Both the position numbers and the translations under genes were made by a program. Below, piece by piece: positions 23,428 through 31,923 of a stretch of 64,000 bases of DNA. The stretch spans positions 1,014,501-1,078,500 of the forward strand of contig NZ_JAPEOS010000001.1 of the NCBI RefSeq assembly GCF_026340975.1, given 5' to 3'. The notes under the pieces were generated by a model. The model was not told the DNA's origin. It saw nothing but the letters and a program-made list of their open reading frames with translations, and ran no database searches. Position 1 is the stretch's first letter. Each line of letters starts with the position of its first letter. This DNA comes from Streptomyces sp. NBC_01214. Lineage in GTDB: Bacteria > Actinomycetota > Actinomycetes > Streptomycetales > Streptomycetaceae.

Positions 23428-24018
23428 ATGCGCCAGCCCGCCCGCCCCCTGCCCGTCCTCGCCCTCCTCTCGGTCCTGCTGTTCGGTGCCACCGCCTGTC
23501 AGGGCGCCGCGGAGCCGGACGCACGCGCGCCCGCCGCGCCGTCGACGGTCGTGGTGGACGACGGGGTACCGGGCGCGGCACGGGCCCCCGTACGTCCCGG
23601 TGCGAAGGACGCCCCTGTGGGTGGCACCGCACGGCTGCACGGCAGGCAGCTCGGCCAGCACCTCCAGGTCGTGCTCAGGGCCTTCGTGGACCCGGCCATC
23701 AGCGTGGACAAGAAGTTCGCCCCGCCCGCCGGGAAGCGCTGGGTGGCCGCCTCGATGTCCTTCGTCAACGTGGGAGGGGCCTCGTACGGGGCGCTCGGAC
23801 GCATGTGGGCGCACGACGGCGCGGGGCGCCGTCACCCGGTGGTGAAGACCGGCGAGCTGACGACCGGCAAACCGATCGTCTTCGATTCCCTGGAGGTCGG
23901 TGAGCGGGCCGAAGGGTGGGTGGTGTTCGAAATCCCAGAAAGCGTGCGCATTGTGCGGCTCCAGTACCAGGACGCGAACGCACAGGCGAATTCCGGAGAG
24001 GGATACTGGGCCGTCTAG
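23428..24018 (+). CDS. secreted lipoprotein-like protein (DUF4352-like)
   Basis: 196 residues; ATG at 23428 with GAAGGGA upstream. The signal peptide ends LLFGATAC, a weak lipobox (A-T-A-C), so membrane anchoring through Cys24 is possible. After a linker, residues about 75-190 form a beta-sandwich with KRWVAASMSFVNVG, VFDSLEVGERAEGWVVFEIPES and VRLQYQDA, which matches the general DUF4352 (telokin-like) pattern: a substrate-binding or structural extracellular domain. It is not obviously part of an operon. Confidence 0.68.
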   Translation: MRQPARPLPVLALLSVLLFGATACQGAAEPDARAPAAPSTVVVDDGVPGAARAPVRPGAKDAPVGGTARLHGRQLGQHLQVVLRAFVDPAISVDKKFAPPAGKRWVAASMSFVNVGGASYGALGRMWAHDGAGRRHPVVKTGELTTGKPIVFDSLEVGERAEGWVVFEIPESVRIVRLQYQDANAQANSGEGYWAV

Positions 24019-24074
24019 CCCGCCCGGGTGAAGGGCCGTGAAAGGCTCGTCGAAGAGACCACTAGGGTGCGCGC

Positions 24075-24569
24075 ATGACTTCTACTCAAGCCGAAATCGA
24101 CCGGTCCCAGCTCGGCACCCTTTCGGTGCTCGCCTGGATCGGAGACCCCGAAGAGGCGCACGACATCCCGTACCTCCTCGCCTACACCCTCGGCGACGGA
24201 CCGCAGGGCCGGGAGGCCGGCGAGGCGGCCGCCCGCGGGCTGCTGGAGGAGATCGGCCTGCCCATCGGCGACGTGGTCATGGACGGCACCCTCAAGGCGG
24301 CCACCTTCCCGGTGCAGATCCTGCTCGAGGGCAACCAGATCGCGCTCACCCTGCCCGGGATGAACGCGCGCTGCACCGCCCCCGACGAGTGGGTCGCCGC
24401 GGCGGACGAGAGCGGGCAGGCGTACTTCCTCTTCGCCACCCGTGCCTGGCCCGAGGCGGTCCCGGGCCAGCCGGTCGCGCCCGAGACCCTGCAGGCCTTC
24501 GCGGGCGACGAGTCCGTGCTCACCAGCAGCGCCCACTGCGTCCTCGCCGTACGGCGCGTGCAGCGGTAG
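24075..24569 (+). CDS. conserved hypothetical protein (DUF5949-like)
   Basis: 164 residues with no signal peptide or membrane segment. Recognisable features are the acidic N-terminus and SVLAWIGDPEEAHDIPYLLAYTLGDG, followed by DVVMDGTLKAATFPVQILLEGNQIALTLPGMN. This resembles a Streptomyces-restricted family (DUF5949) known only as hypothetical; the assignment is from memory. The start ATG is 56 nt after the lipoprotein stop, so the two could be cotranscribed. No function is suggested by the neighbours. Confidence 0.6.
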   Translation: MTSTQAEIDRSQLGTLSVLAWIGDPEEAHDIPYLLAYTLGDGPQGREAGEAAARGLLEEIGLPIGDVVMDGTLKAATFPVQILLEGNQIALTLPGMNARCTAPDEWVAAADESGQAYFLFATRAWPEAVPGQPVAPETLQAFAGDESVLTSSAHCVLAVRRVQR

Positions 24570-24656
24570 CCACAGACCGGGTGCCGCCGCCACCCGCTCC
24601 GGCCGCCGGGCCCCCAGCTCGCCCGGTGGCCGGTCCCGCTTCACCCGGCGCCCCGG

Positions 24657-25910
24657 TCAGGGCCGTTCGAAGGCGAACCGCAGCGAGCGGACCCGGTTGT
24701 CGAAGTTCGACCCCGCCAGGTCCGGCAGACCCACCGCGCGCAGTCCGACCGGCCGGGTCAGCAGCTCACGGAAGAGGGCCTTCATCTCCACCCGGGCCAG
24801 GTGCGCGCCCAGGCAGAAGTGCGGGCCGCCGCCGCCGAACCCCAGGTGCGGATTGGGCGAGCGGGTGATGACGAAGGTGTCCGGGTCGGGGAAGACCGCC
24901 TCGTCGCGGTTGGCGGAGGCGTAGTAGAGGACCACCTTGTCGCCCGGCCGGAACACGTGCCCGTCCATGGTGTGCTCGGCCGCCACGGTCCGGCGGAACT
25001 GGATGATGGGCGTCGAGTGCCGGATCATCTCGTCCACCGCCCCGTCCGCGTACTTCTCGAAGTCCGAGAGCAGCAGGTCCCGCTGGTCCGGATGGTCGGT
25101 CAGCAGGGACAGCCCGTGGGTGATCGCGTTCCGGGTGGTCTCCACCCCGGCGACCATCAACAGGGAGAAGAAGGCGCCGAGCTGGCGGGCCCCGAGGGCC
25201 TGGCCGTCGACGTTCGCGCACACCAGCGCCGAGATTAGGTCGTCGGTGGGGTGCTTGCGCCGCTCCCGCCCGATGCCCGCCACCATCCGCTGCATCCGGG
25301 CGAGCGCGCGCAGCCCGCGCCCGGGCATCCGCAGCCGGGAGGCCAGGCCCCGCTCCACACCGATGTTCTCGGAGGCGTGGTTGACGCGGTCGGCGATCTC
25401 GGCCCGGTAGTGCTCGGGGATGCCCATCATGTTGCAGATGACCTCCAGGGGCAGCCGTGAGGCCACGGCCGAGACGAACTCGTCGGGCTGATCGGCCAGT
25501 ACGTCGTCCACGATCCGGGCGGCCACGGCGTGGATGTCCGCTTCGGCGGCCGCCAGCAGGCGGGGCGTGAAGGCGCGCTGCACGATCTTGCGCAGCTGGG
25601 CGTGGTCGGGGCCGTCCAGATTGACCATCGAGTCCCCGAACAGGGCCCGCACCCAGCGGGCCGGCTCGGGGGTGGTCACGCCGGGCGCACTGGCGAAGAC
25701 CTTGGGCAGGCGGCTGGCCTCCTGCACCTGGGCGTGGCGGACGAGGGCCCAGTGGCCGCGCCCGGAACCTTCGGGGACGAACACCGGACCCTCGGCGGCC
25801 CGCAGCCGGGCGAAGGCCGCGAGTCGGTGGGCGGGGGGCTGCTGCCAGAAGCCTGGCTCGGCCAGCTCCCTGCCGGGGTCGGTGCCGTGGCGTTGTGCCG
25901 GGAGTGTCAT
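24657..25910 (-). CDS. cytochrome P450
   Basis: 417 residues, starting at an ATG preceded by GGAGG. All P450 landmarks are present: the I-helix AGVETTRNA (oxygen-binding Glu-Thr), the K-helix EMIRH (E-x-x-R), and the heme loop FGGGGPHFCLGAHLAR with the proximal Cys at about residue 366. It is a soluble bacterial class I enzyme that needs external ferredoxin and reductase, neither of which is encoded nearby. The closest bacterial P450s by general look are the CYP124/125/142-like group acting on lipids or sterols; this is tentative. No biosynthetic cluster surrounds it. Confidence 0.93.
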   Translation of the reverse strand: MTLPAQRHGTDPGRELAEPGFWQQPPAHRLAAFARLRAAEGPVFVPEGSGRGHWALVRHAQVQEASRLPKVFASAPGVTTPEPARWVRALFGDSMVNLDGPDHAQLRKIVQRAFTPRLLAAAEADIHAVAARIVDDVLADQPDEFVSAVASRLPLEVICNMMGIPEHYRAEIADRVNHASENIGVERGLASRLRMPGRGLRALARMQRMVAGIGRERRKHPTDDLISALVCANVDGQALGARQLGAFFSLLMVAGVETTRNAITHGLSLLTDHPDQRDLLLSDFEKYADGAVDEMIRHSTPIIQFRRTVAAEHTMDGHVFRPGDKVVLYYASANRDEAVFPDPDTFVITRSPNPHLGFGGGGPHFCLGAHLARVEMKALFRELLTRPVGLRAVGLPDLAGSNFDNRVRSLRFAFERP

Positions 25911-26044
25911 GGCAGGGCCTCCAGTCGGTGCGCGTCGTTCTGCGCTGGAGAACGGCGGCGGGGGTGCGGGAGTGACGGTTCGACGGGGCGCGGGTGCGCG
26001 GGTGCGCGTGCGCGGGTGCGTGCGGGCGCGGGCGGCCGGGAGCG

Positions 26045-27211
26045 TCAGACGGCGGCGCCGGTGGCCGCACCGGCCCGGGTGGACAGGGTGAGGCCGACCG
26101 CCACCGTCAGCACCCCGACGAAGCCCGCCCACAGGACGGCGTACGGCCCCGACCAGGTGCAGGCGAGCATCACGAGCGCGGACACCGGCAGGACCAGCTG
26201 CTGGGCGAGGCCGCGCTTGAAGTGGCGGGAGTGCAGCAGCCACACCATCAGCAGGAACAGCGCGGTCGGGACGGTGACGGCGGCGTTCGCGGCGACCTGG
26301 GAGATGTGCGCCTTGCCCACCGCGTGCTCGACCGCGACCTCGATGCCGGCGCCGATCGCCGCGCCCGAAAGGAAGATCAGCAGGTGCCCGTAACCCCATG
26401 GGATGGCCTCGCGGTTGGAGTTCAGGTGCTCGTGCATCGGTACGGCGAAGTAGATCCACCACGCGGCGAAGACGATCAGCAACCCGCCCGCCGCGATGGG
26501 CAGCAGCTGGTCCAGCGCCTCGTGCTCGTCGATCGCGGACTTGACCGCCACCGTGGCCGCGGCGATCGTCTCGCCGAGCACGATGATGGTGAACAGGCCG
26601 TACCGCTCCACGATGTGGCGCGCGTGCCAGGGCGTCTGGTGCCCGCGCTCGGCGATCACCGGAACCCCCAGCTCGGCGACGAGCAGGACGAAGAACAGCC
26701 AGCGCTTGAGGTCGTCCGGGACGAACAGCAGCCCGATCCAGCCCAGCTGGCAGATCACCAGCCCGGCCGCGTACTTCAGTGCCGAAGCCCGGGCCTCGCC
26801 CTGCTCCCCGGAGGCGGCCCGCAGCCACTGCGCCGTCAGGGCGCCGCGCATGATGATGTAGCCGGTGACCGCGACCGCCCAGTCGTTGTCGTCGAAGGCC
26901 CGGCTCACCCCGGCCGCGTACACGAGCACACCGGCGATCTGCACGAGCGTCGCGATCCGGTACGGGACGTCGTCCACGTCGTACGCCGAGGCGAACCAGG
27001 TGAAGTTCATCCAGGCCCACCACACGCCGAAGAAGACGAAGAAGTAGCCGACCACCCCGGCACCGGGATGGCCCTCCGCGAGCGAGTGCACCAGCCGGGC
27101 GCCGGCCTGGGCGATGGCGACGACGAAGCAGAGGTCGAAGAACAGCTCCAGCGGAGTGGCGGCACGATGGAGCTCGTCGGGGCTGCGTGCCGTCATGGGG
27201 GAGTAGGCCAT
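26045..27211 (-). CDS. LtrA-like (low temperature requirement A) membrane protein
   Basis: 388 residues; the start is placed at the ATG at 27211 (MAYSPMTAR); a GTG at 27238 and an ATG at 27196 are alternatives and none has a strong binding site. The sequence begins with TPLELFFDLCFVVAIAQ, the LtrA signature, and has about ten membrane helices, with WWAWMNFTWFASAYD, ERYGLFTIIVLGETIAA and WWIYF(A)VPMHEH. The molecular role of LtrA proteins is not established. Convergent arrangement and spacing give no operon partner. Confidence 0.85.
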   Translation of the reverse strand: MAYSPMTARSPDELHRAATPLELFFDLCFVVAIAQAGARLVHSLAEGHPGAGVVGYFFVFFGVWWAWMNFTWFASAYDVDDVPYRIATLVQIAGVLVYAAGVSRAFDDNDWAVAVTGYIIMRGALTAQWLRAASGEQGEARASALKYAAGLVICQLGWIGLLFVPDDLKRWLFFVLLVAELGVPVIAERGHQTPWHARHIVERYGLFTIIVLGETIAAATVAVKSAIDEHEALDQLLPIAAGGLLIVFAAWWIYFAVPMHEHLNSNREAIPWGYGHLLIFLSGAAIGAGIEVAVEHAVGKAHISQVAANAAVTVPTALFLLMVWLLHSRHFKRGLAQQLVLPVSALVMLACTWSGPYAVLWAGFVGVLTVAVGLTLSTRAGAATGAAV

Positions 27212-27489
27212 ACCGGCCAGGAGACCAGAGGCGGGCACCTCGGGCAGGGCGGACGCGCGGCCCGTGCGGGCCGTGTGCCCCGGGCGGATGCGAGGTGCGG
27301 TCCGCGGCCCCGGAACGGTCGCGGACGGGGGCGGGCGCCGTCACCGGACCCCCGTCGGCCTCCGTGCCCCGTGCCCGGCGGTGTGCCGGTGGTCCCGCGC
27401 CCGCCCCGGAGCCGGGCCGTTCGGCAGGCCAGGCCCGGGGGACCGAGTCGGGGCGGGGGCCGGGGCGGGGGCGGCCGTACCCTGGAGGC

Positions 27490-27702
27490 ATGAGCAGCGC
27501 CCCCACCCCCGACCCGCAGGCCTCGCGTACTGCCCCCGAGGCCGACCAGCCGCGGCCGAAGCCCAGGCTGGTCTTCGACGACCCCCTGGACCAGCAGTCC
27601 TCGGACGACACCGACCGCGGCTGGGGCGAGCGGCCGCCCGCCGGCGGAAGCGCGGCCGACCTGGCCCGCTTCCTCGACGAGAAGCCCCCGCACCACGTCT
27701 GA
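27490..27702 (+). CDS. small acidic hypothetical protein
   Basis: 70 residues; the ATG has GGAGG 1-6 nt upstream (CTGGAGGC), a strong though close site. It is Pro/Asp-rich and probably disordered: PKPRLVFDDPLDQQSSDDTDRGWGERPP, then a short helical tail AADLARFLDEKPPHHV. No known domain. Its stop lies inside a hairpin shared with the convergent mscL gene. The compact size and clear start support a real gene. Confidence 0.65.
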   Translation: MSSAPTPDPQASRTAPEADQPRPKPRLVFDDPLDQQSSDDTDRGWGERPPAGGSAADLARFLDEKPPHHV

Positions 27703-27737
27703 CCGGCCGGGGCGGCCGGAGCGGCCGGAGCGGTCAG
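27699..27737. terminator. bidirectional hairpin spanning both stop codons
   Basis: CTGACCG (27699-27705) pairs with CGGTCAG (27731-27737) around GC-rich sequence made of three GCCGG-type units that can pair further. The TGA of the plus-strand gene and the TGA of mscL both fall within the stem, so one structure would terminate both convergent transcripts. Confidence 0.6.
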
Positions 27738-28225
27738 AAACCGTTGCGCGGACTGGTGGGAGCCGTGCCACCACCGCGCTGTGCGACCAGGGCGTCCCGG
27801 ATCTCCTTCAAGAGCTCCAGCTCGGTGATCTCGACGACCTCCTGGACGCCTTCCTTGGCCTTGCGCCGGGCCTCCTGCTTGGCGAGGTACTTCGACATCG
27901 GCAGCACCATCAGGAAGTACACGACCGCGGCGGTGATGACGAAGGTCAGCGTTGCGTTCAGCACCGAGCCCCAGAGGATCTCCACACCCGTCGGCTGGCC
28001 GTCCGGGCCGATGGCGCACGGAGCCTTGAGGCAGGACTTGTAGCCCTCCAGGCTCTTGGTGCCGACCGCGCCCACCACCGGGCTGATTATCCCCTTGACC
28101 ACCGAGTTCACGATGTTCGTGAAGGCGGCGCCGATGACCACGGCCACCGCCAGGTCGACCACATTGCCGCGCATCAGGAAGGCCTTGAAGCCTGCCAGCA
28201 CGCTCTCCTTCTTCTTCTCGCTCAC
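27734..28225 (-). CDS. mscL: large-conductance mechanosensitive channel
   Basis: 163 residues from the GTG at 28223-28225 (AGAGAGG upstream). The N-terminal amphipathic helix (GFKAFLMRGNVVDLAVAVVIGAAFTNIVNSVVKGIISP) and TM1 are the MscL signature; TM2 is LTFVITAAVVYFLMVLPMSKYL. A charged C-terminal helix (EITELELLKEIRDAL) forms the cytoplasmic bundle. It opens at high membrane tension to release solutes during hypo-osmotic shock. A periplasmic loop with two cysteines (SCLKAPC) is somewhat longer than in E. coli. The SAF-domain gene follows upstream on the same strand after 123 nt. Confidence 0.95.
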   Translation of the reverse strand: MSEKKKESVLAGFKAFLMRGNVVDLAVAVVIGAAFTNIVNSVVKGIISPVVGAVGTKSLEGYKSCLKAPCAIGPDGQPTGVEILWGSVLNATLTFVITAAVVYFLMVLPMSKYLAKQEARRKAKEGVQEVVEITELELLKEIRDALVAQRGGGTAPTSPRNGF

Positions 28226-28348
28226 GACTGAGCCTCTCTTCACATCTGCCGAACACGGAGCCAACGGTTCCGAAAGCTACGGCAGTCCGGGCGCGGCATG
28301 TCCAATCGGCCCCCACCTCGAGGTGAATTGACTGACCGCGTGTGCGAA

Positions 28349-28972
28349 TCAACACAACGTCACCGCCAGTCGCGTCGTGGCTCCCGCACCCACGAGATCC
28401 CGCGCCGTGTCCCGCGGAACGGACAACACCACCAGCGCCCCACCGTCCCCAACACCCTTGTCGGGATCGGGAACTTCGGCGACCAGCGCCCCCGCGGCCA
28501 CCACCCTCGGCGGCCCGGTGCGCTCCGCCGCGACCACGTCCACCCGGTCCCCGGGCCGCAGCAGCCGCACCGTCGCCGCGTCCGCGATGCGCACGGGCGC
28601 CGACACCCTCCGCACCGCAGCGGGTGGCGCCGCACGCTGAGCGGCCCGCACTTCGGGCCGCGCGGCGCCCCGCGAGGCCTGCGCATCCGTCCCGCCCACC
28701 GCCACGGCAGCCGCCACGACGGCCAGCGCGGCCGAGGCGGCCCGCCGCCGTCGTCGCACGGCCCGGCGCAGCCGGTCCCCGCCGCGCCCCACGCGGAGCG
28801 GCGGGAACGGCGGGACCGGGCGCGCGGGGGGACATGCGGAGGACGTCGCGCACGCGGCGGGAGCAGCAGAAGCGGAGTGGGCAGAGCGGGTGGAGCGGGC
28901 AGAGCGGGCAGAGGAGGCGGAGGGAGTGGAGGAAGCGGAACAGGCCGAAGGGGCCGCGGAAGTACGGGACAT
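28349..28972 (-). CDS. SAF-domain (RcpC/CpaB-like) membrane protein
   Basis: 207 residues from an ATG at 28970-28972; the binding site is weak. Residues 2-50 are an Ala/Ser-rich run, then an Arg-rich patch (RRAVRRRRRAA) and a single membrane segment (ALAVVAAAVAVG). The C-terminal half contains a SAF/RcpC-type fold: PVRIADAATVRLLRPGDRVDVVAAE and GALVVLSVPRDTARDLVGAGA. CpaB/RcpC proteins act in Flp pilus assembly; no other pilus genes are near, so a role in secretion or surface biology is only suggested. A frame-shifted alternative on the same strand lacks the domain. Confidence 0.65.
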   Translation of the reverse strand: MSRTSAAPSACSASSTPSASSARSARSTRSAHSASAAPAACATSSACPPARPVPPFPPLRVGRGGDRLRRAVRRRRRAASAALAVVAAAVAVGGTDAQASRGAARPEVRAAQRAAPPAAVRRVSAPVRIADAATVRLLRPGDRVDVVAAERTGPPRVVAAGALVAEVPDPDKGVGDGGALVVLSVPRDTARDLVGAGATTRLAVTLC

Positions 28973-29111
28973 GACGAACACCACCAGACCGAGTGAGTTG
29001 CTGTGCCCGGACCCGGCGCCCGGACACACCTCACGATCCGGCCTCCCGGGGAATCCCGTCGGAGCCTGTGGACGATCCCCAGCCTGTGGACAACCCCGTC
29101 ACCCGCACGAG

Positions 29112-29779
29112 TCAGCCCGCAGCGGCCCGCACCCTCCCCAGCGCAGCCACCGGGTCCGCAGCCCGGGTGACGGACCGGCCCACCACCACGTGCGAGGCCC
29201 CGGCCGCGAAGGCGGCCCGCGGCGTCCCCGGCCGGGCGTGCCCGCCCACCGCGCCCTCCGGCTCCAGGACCACCCCCGGCGTGACGATCAGCCGGTCCGG
29301 CCCCAGGAGTCCGCGCAGCACCCCCGCCTCCCGCGGCGAGGCGATGACCCCGTCACAGCCCGCGCCCACGGCCAGCCGGGCCAGCCGCAGCACCTGCTCC
29401 TCGGTGTCCGCGGCGACACCGATGTCCGCGAGGTCGCTCCCGGTCATGCTGGTGACCACCGTCAGCGCGAGCACCCGCAGCCGCGGGAACTCCCGCGCCG
29501 CCTCCACCGCCGCGGACATGATCCCCGTACCGCCCATGCCGTGCACGGTCACCATGGACGCGCCCAGCGCGCCCGCGGCCCGGACCGCTCCGGCGACGGA
29601 GTTCGGGATCTCGAAGAGCTTCAGGTCGAGGAAGACCTCGCGGTCAGCAGCTCCAGGCCGATCTTGTAGGAGCCGCACGCGTCGCCGAGGCGCTCGACGA
29701 GCGCCTCGGCGGCCCGGCGGTCGTCGAAGTCCAGGGCGACGATGACCCTGCGGTCCGCGGAGGAAAGGTCGGTGTTCAC
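29112..29779 (-). pseudogene. type-1 OMP decarboxylase paralogue, frame disrupted
   Basis: Two frames together give a PyrF-like protein. From GTG 29779: VNTDLSSADRRVIVALDF ... GSYKIGLELLT, ending at a stop soon after. From about 29643 in another frame: REVFLDLKLFEIPNSVAG ... VTPGVV ... VVGRSVT, ending at 29112. Between LELLT and REVFLDLK about 14 residues of the family are missing, so the defect looks like a short deletion that is not a multiple of three. Shortened translation from a GTG at 29678 would lack the first barrel strand. The D-x-K-x-x-D motif reads DLKLFE, so its last Asp is Glu. Streptomyces use a different, longer PyrF for uridine synthesis, so loss need not be lethal. A sequencing error is possible. 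Confidence 0.75.
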
Positions 29780-29795
29780 GCCGCCATTGTCGAGG

Positions 29796-30353
29796 TCACC
29801 GCCCGGCCGGGACCTGGCAGGACTCCGCGAAGCCCTGACTCGTCAGGCCGAAGGCGCTGTTGACGCGCGAGCGCCAGTTCTCCAGCGCGACCATCGCGGT
29901 GAGTTCGACGAACGCCTCCTCGCCGAGCCGCGCGATCAGCTCCCGCGCGAGCTCGTCCGTGACCGCCGGCTCGGTCTCCGTCATGGCCTCGGCGTACTCC
30001 ATGACCAGCAGTTCCAGCTCGGTGAACACCTCACGGGCCTCCCGCCACTGCGGCACCCGCTCGATCTTCTCCGTCGGCACGCCCAGCTCGTGGCCCTCCC
30101 AGTAGCCGAAGTCCATGCACCACGAGCAGTTGATGCGGGCCGCCGCCGCCATCACGGCGAGATGCTTCAGTCCGGCGTCGAGCGCGTTCCACTTCGCCAC
30201 GCTCCGCTCCAGCCGGACGTAGGAGAGGAGCACGCGCGCGTTGTGACCGTAGGCCTGCCCGGGGTCGAGCACCTTGCCGTAGGTACGGCGCGAGTACCAG
30301 GCTCCGATCCGCATGAGCAGGGTGCGGGGCGGGGTGAGCGAGATACGCGGCAT
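29796..30353 (-). CDS. carboxymuconolactone decarboxylase / AhpD-like protein
   Basis: 185 residues from the ATG at 30351-30353, chosen for AGGGAG 9 nt upstream over two earlier in-frame ATGs. The helical CMD domain includes the redox motif NCSWCMDFG (C-x-x-C) and an upstream LDAGLKHLAVMAAAAR. Many such proteins reduce peroxiredoxins or act as alkylhydroperoxidases; the CxxC and nearby acidic residues fit that class. A sigma factor often sits beside such genes but none is visible here. It ends 17 nt before the disrupted pyrF-like gene start on the same strand. Confidence 0.82.
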   Translation of the reverse strand: MPRISLTPPRTLLMRIGAWYSRRTYGKVLDPGQAYGHNARVLLSYVRLERSVAKWNALDAGLKHLAVMAAAARINCSWCMDFGYWEGHELGVPTEKIERVPQWREAREVFTELELLVMEYAEAMTETEPAVTDELARELIARLGEEAFVELTAMVALENWRSRVNSAFGLTSQGFAESCQVPAGR

Positions 30354-30458
30354 GACAGTCATCTCCCTGGCCGGGGCGGTCTTCGTTTCCGCCGTCACCA
30401 GACAGGACCGGACGGCCGCGCCGAATGTGACGGCCGCCGGGCCCTTTTCTACGCGTTT

Positions 30459-30953
30459 CTACGCGCCTTCTTCGCCGGGCGCCGCGGGCGCGATCCCGAG
30501 CGCGCCGAGGAGCCGCTCCGCGAGGTCCTCCGCGAAGGCCTCGGAACCGGTGAGGGCGGCCCGCACCCCCTCCGGGTCGGCGGTCAGCCCGCCCGCGGCC
30601 GCCCAGTCGCGGGCCCCCACCAGGGCCGCCTGGACGGGGAACCGGTCGACGGGTATCTCGTAGTCCTCGGCCGTCTCCCGGTTGAGCAGCGCCTTCCAGC
30701 CGCCCCCGGCGAAGGTGGCGCCCTCGACGAAGCCGACATCGCTGTCGAGGTAGGCCACCGTGAGCACCGGCGCCCCCGTCCGCCGCGCGAGTGCCGCCGC
30801 GGCGCCGCCCGGCTGGTCGGCGCAGTACACGGCCGACCAGCCACCACCCAGGTCCGCGTCCACGTCGACGCCGTCGAACCCGGCCTCCGCCGCGAACTCA
30901 CGCAGCTCCGTCACCGTGGCGCGCGCCACGGCCATCCCGCCCGAATCTCCCAT
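30459..30953 (-). CDS. hypothetical protein
   Basis: 164 residues, no signal peptide or membrane segment. The frame shows strong Streptomyces codon bias and reads like a folded protein: ATVTELREFAAEAGFDGVDVDADLGGGWSAVYCADQPGGAAAALARRTGAPVLTVAYLDSDVGFVEGA, then a helical C-terminus. No family recognised. The start could be ATG 30953 or the ATG six codons later (MAVARATV). It lies 55 nt downstream of the MTA phosphorylase stop on the same strand and may be cotranscribed. Confidence 0.6.
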   Translation of the reverse strand: MGDSGGMAVARATVTELREFAAEAGFDGVDVDADLGGGWSAVYCADQPGGAAAALARRTGAPVLTVAYLDSDVGFVEGATFAGGGWKALLNRETAEDYEIPVDRFPVQAALVGARDWAAAGGLTADPEGVRAALTGSEAFAEDLAERLLGALGIAPAAPGEEGA

Positions 30954-31008
30954 GCGCGCAGGCTAGGGGCCGCCACTGACAACCCGGCCGGGTCGCCGCC
31001 AGTAGGGG

Positions 31009-31842
31009 CTACGGGAGCTCGATGCCCAGGTCCCACCCGTCGTGCGCGTGCGTGCACAGGCAGGCCCGGGTCTCCGTGGCCGGCAGGGCCGCCACCGCGT
31101 CGAAGAGGACCTCGCGCAGCCGCCCGACGTTCTCGCCGAACACCTTCAGGACCTCGGTGTGGGAGACGCCCTCGCCGGTCTCCGCGCCCGCGTCCAGGTC
31201 CGTGACCAGGGCCATCGAGGTGTAGCAGAGCCCCAGCTCACGGGCGAGGACCGCCTCCGGGTGGCCGGTCATGCCGACCACCGACCAGCCCGCCGCAGCG
31301 TGCCACCGCGACTCGGCGCGCGTCGAGAAGCGGGGTCCCTCGATGACGACCATGGTGCCGCCGTCCACCGGCTCCCAGTCCCGCCCGCGGGCCGCCGCCA
31401 GCGCCACGGACCGGCCCACCGGGCAGTACGGGTCGGCGAAGGTGGTGTGCACGACGTTCGGAACAGACCCGTCCGGCAGCGGCTCGCCGTCGAAGAAGGT
31501 CTGGGCGCGGGCCTTCGTACGGTCGACCAGCTGGTCGGGAACGAGCAGCGTGCCCGGCCCGTACTCGGCCCGCAGACCGCCGACCGCGCACGGGCCCAGC
31601 ACCTGGCGGACGCCGACCGAGCGCAGGGCCCACAGGTTGGCCCGGTAGTTGATCTTGTGCGGCGGGACGGTGTGGCTGCGTCCGTGCCGGGGCAGGAAGG
31701 CCACCTGGCGCCCGGCCAGCTCACCCACGTAAAGGGAGTCGCTCGGGGGTCCGTACGGGGTCTCCACCTGGATCTCGGAGACGTCCTCCAGGAAGGAGTA
31801 GAAGCCCGAGCCGCCGATGACACCGATCTCTGCGTTCACCAT
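31009..31842 (-). CDS. mtnP: S-methyl-5'-thioadenosine phosphorylase
   Basis: 277 residues from the ATG at 31840-31842 with AGGGTGGA upstream. PNP-family motifs are clear: IGVIGGSGFYSFL (phosphate loop), PRHGRSHTVPPHKINYRANLWAL, VVHTTFADPYCP, IEGPRFSTRAESRWH and VGMTGHPEAVLARELGLCYTSMALVTD. The enzyme splits 5'-methylthioadenosine with phosphate into adenine and methylthioribose-1-phosphate in methionine salvage. Length is normal. It is downstream of the zinc-ribbon gene on the same strand, separated by a strong hairpin at 31875-31914. Confidence 0.95.
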   Translation of the reverse strand: MVNAEIGVIGGSGFYSFLEDVSEIQVETPYGPPSDSLYVGELAGRQVAFLPRHGRSHTVPPHKINYRANLWALRSVGVRQVLGPCAVGGLRAEYGPGTLLVPDQLVDRTKARAQTFFDGEPLPDGSVPNVVHTTFADPYCPVGRSVALAAARGRDWEPVDGGTMVVIEGPRFSTRAESRWHAAAGWSVVGMTGHPEAVLARELGLCYTSMALVTDLDAGAETGEGVSHTEVLKVFGENVGRLREVLFDAVAALPATETRACLCTHAHDGWDLGIELP

Positions 31843-31874
31843 GCGGTCCACCCTAAGGCCCTGCCGTGGGCATG

Positions 31875-31914
31875 CCGAAGGCCCCGCTGCCGGCTGGGGC
31901 TGCGGGGCCTTCGG
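31875..31914 (-). terminator. strong hairpin after the FmdB-like gene
   Basis: CCGAAGGCCCCGC (31875-31887) pairs perfectly with GCGGGGCCTTCGG (31902-31914) around a 14-nt loop. It starts 10 nt beyond the stop of the zinc-ribbon gene (31924) and precedes the mtnP start, so it likely isolates the heat-shock type transcript. Confidence 0.75.
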
Positions 31915-31923
31915 GGGAAGCGA

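Noticed and set aside
24657..25910. P450 as part of a secondary-metabolite cluster
   Set aside because: No synthase, ferredoxin or tailoring genes lie around it.
24657..29027. A very long open frame (about 1,450 codons) on the minus strand covering several genes
   Set aside because: Only its last part is the P450; the rest is antisense or out of frame to mscL, the LtrA-like gene and others. GC-rich DNA leaves long frames open by chance.
28360..29034. Alternative minus-strand frame over the SAF-domain gene
   Set aside because: It is Pro/Arg/Cys-rich without a domain, whereas the chosen frame has a SAF/RcpC pattern and a single membrane helix.
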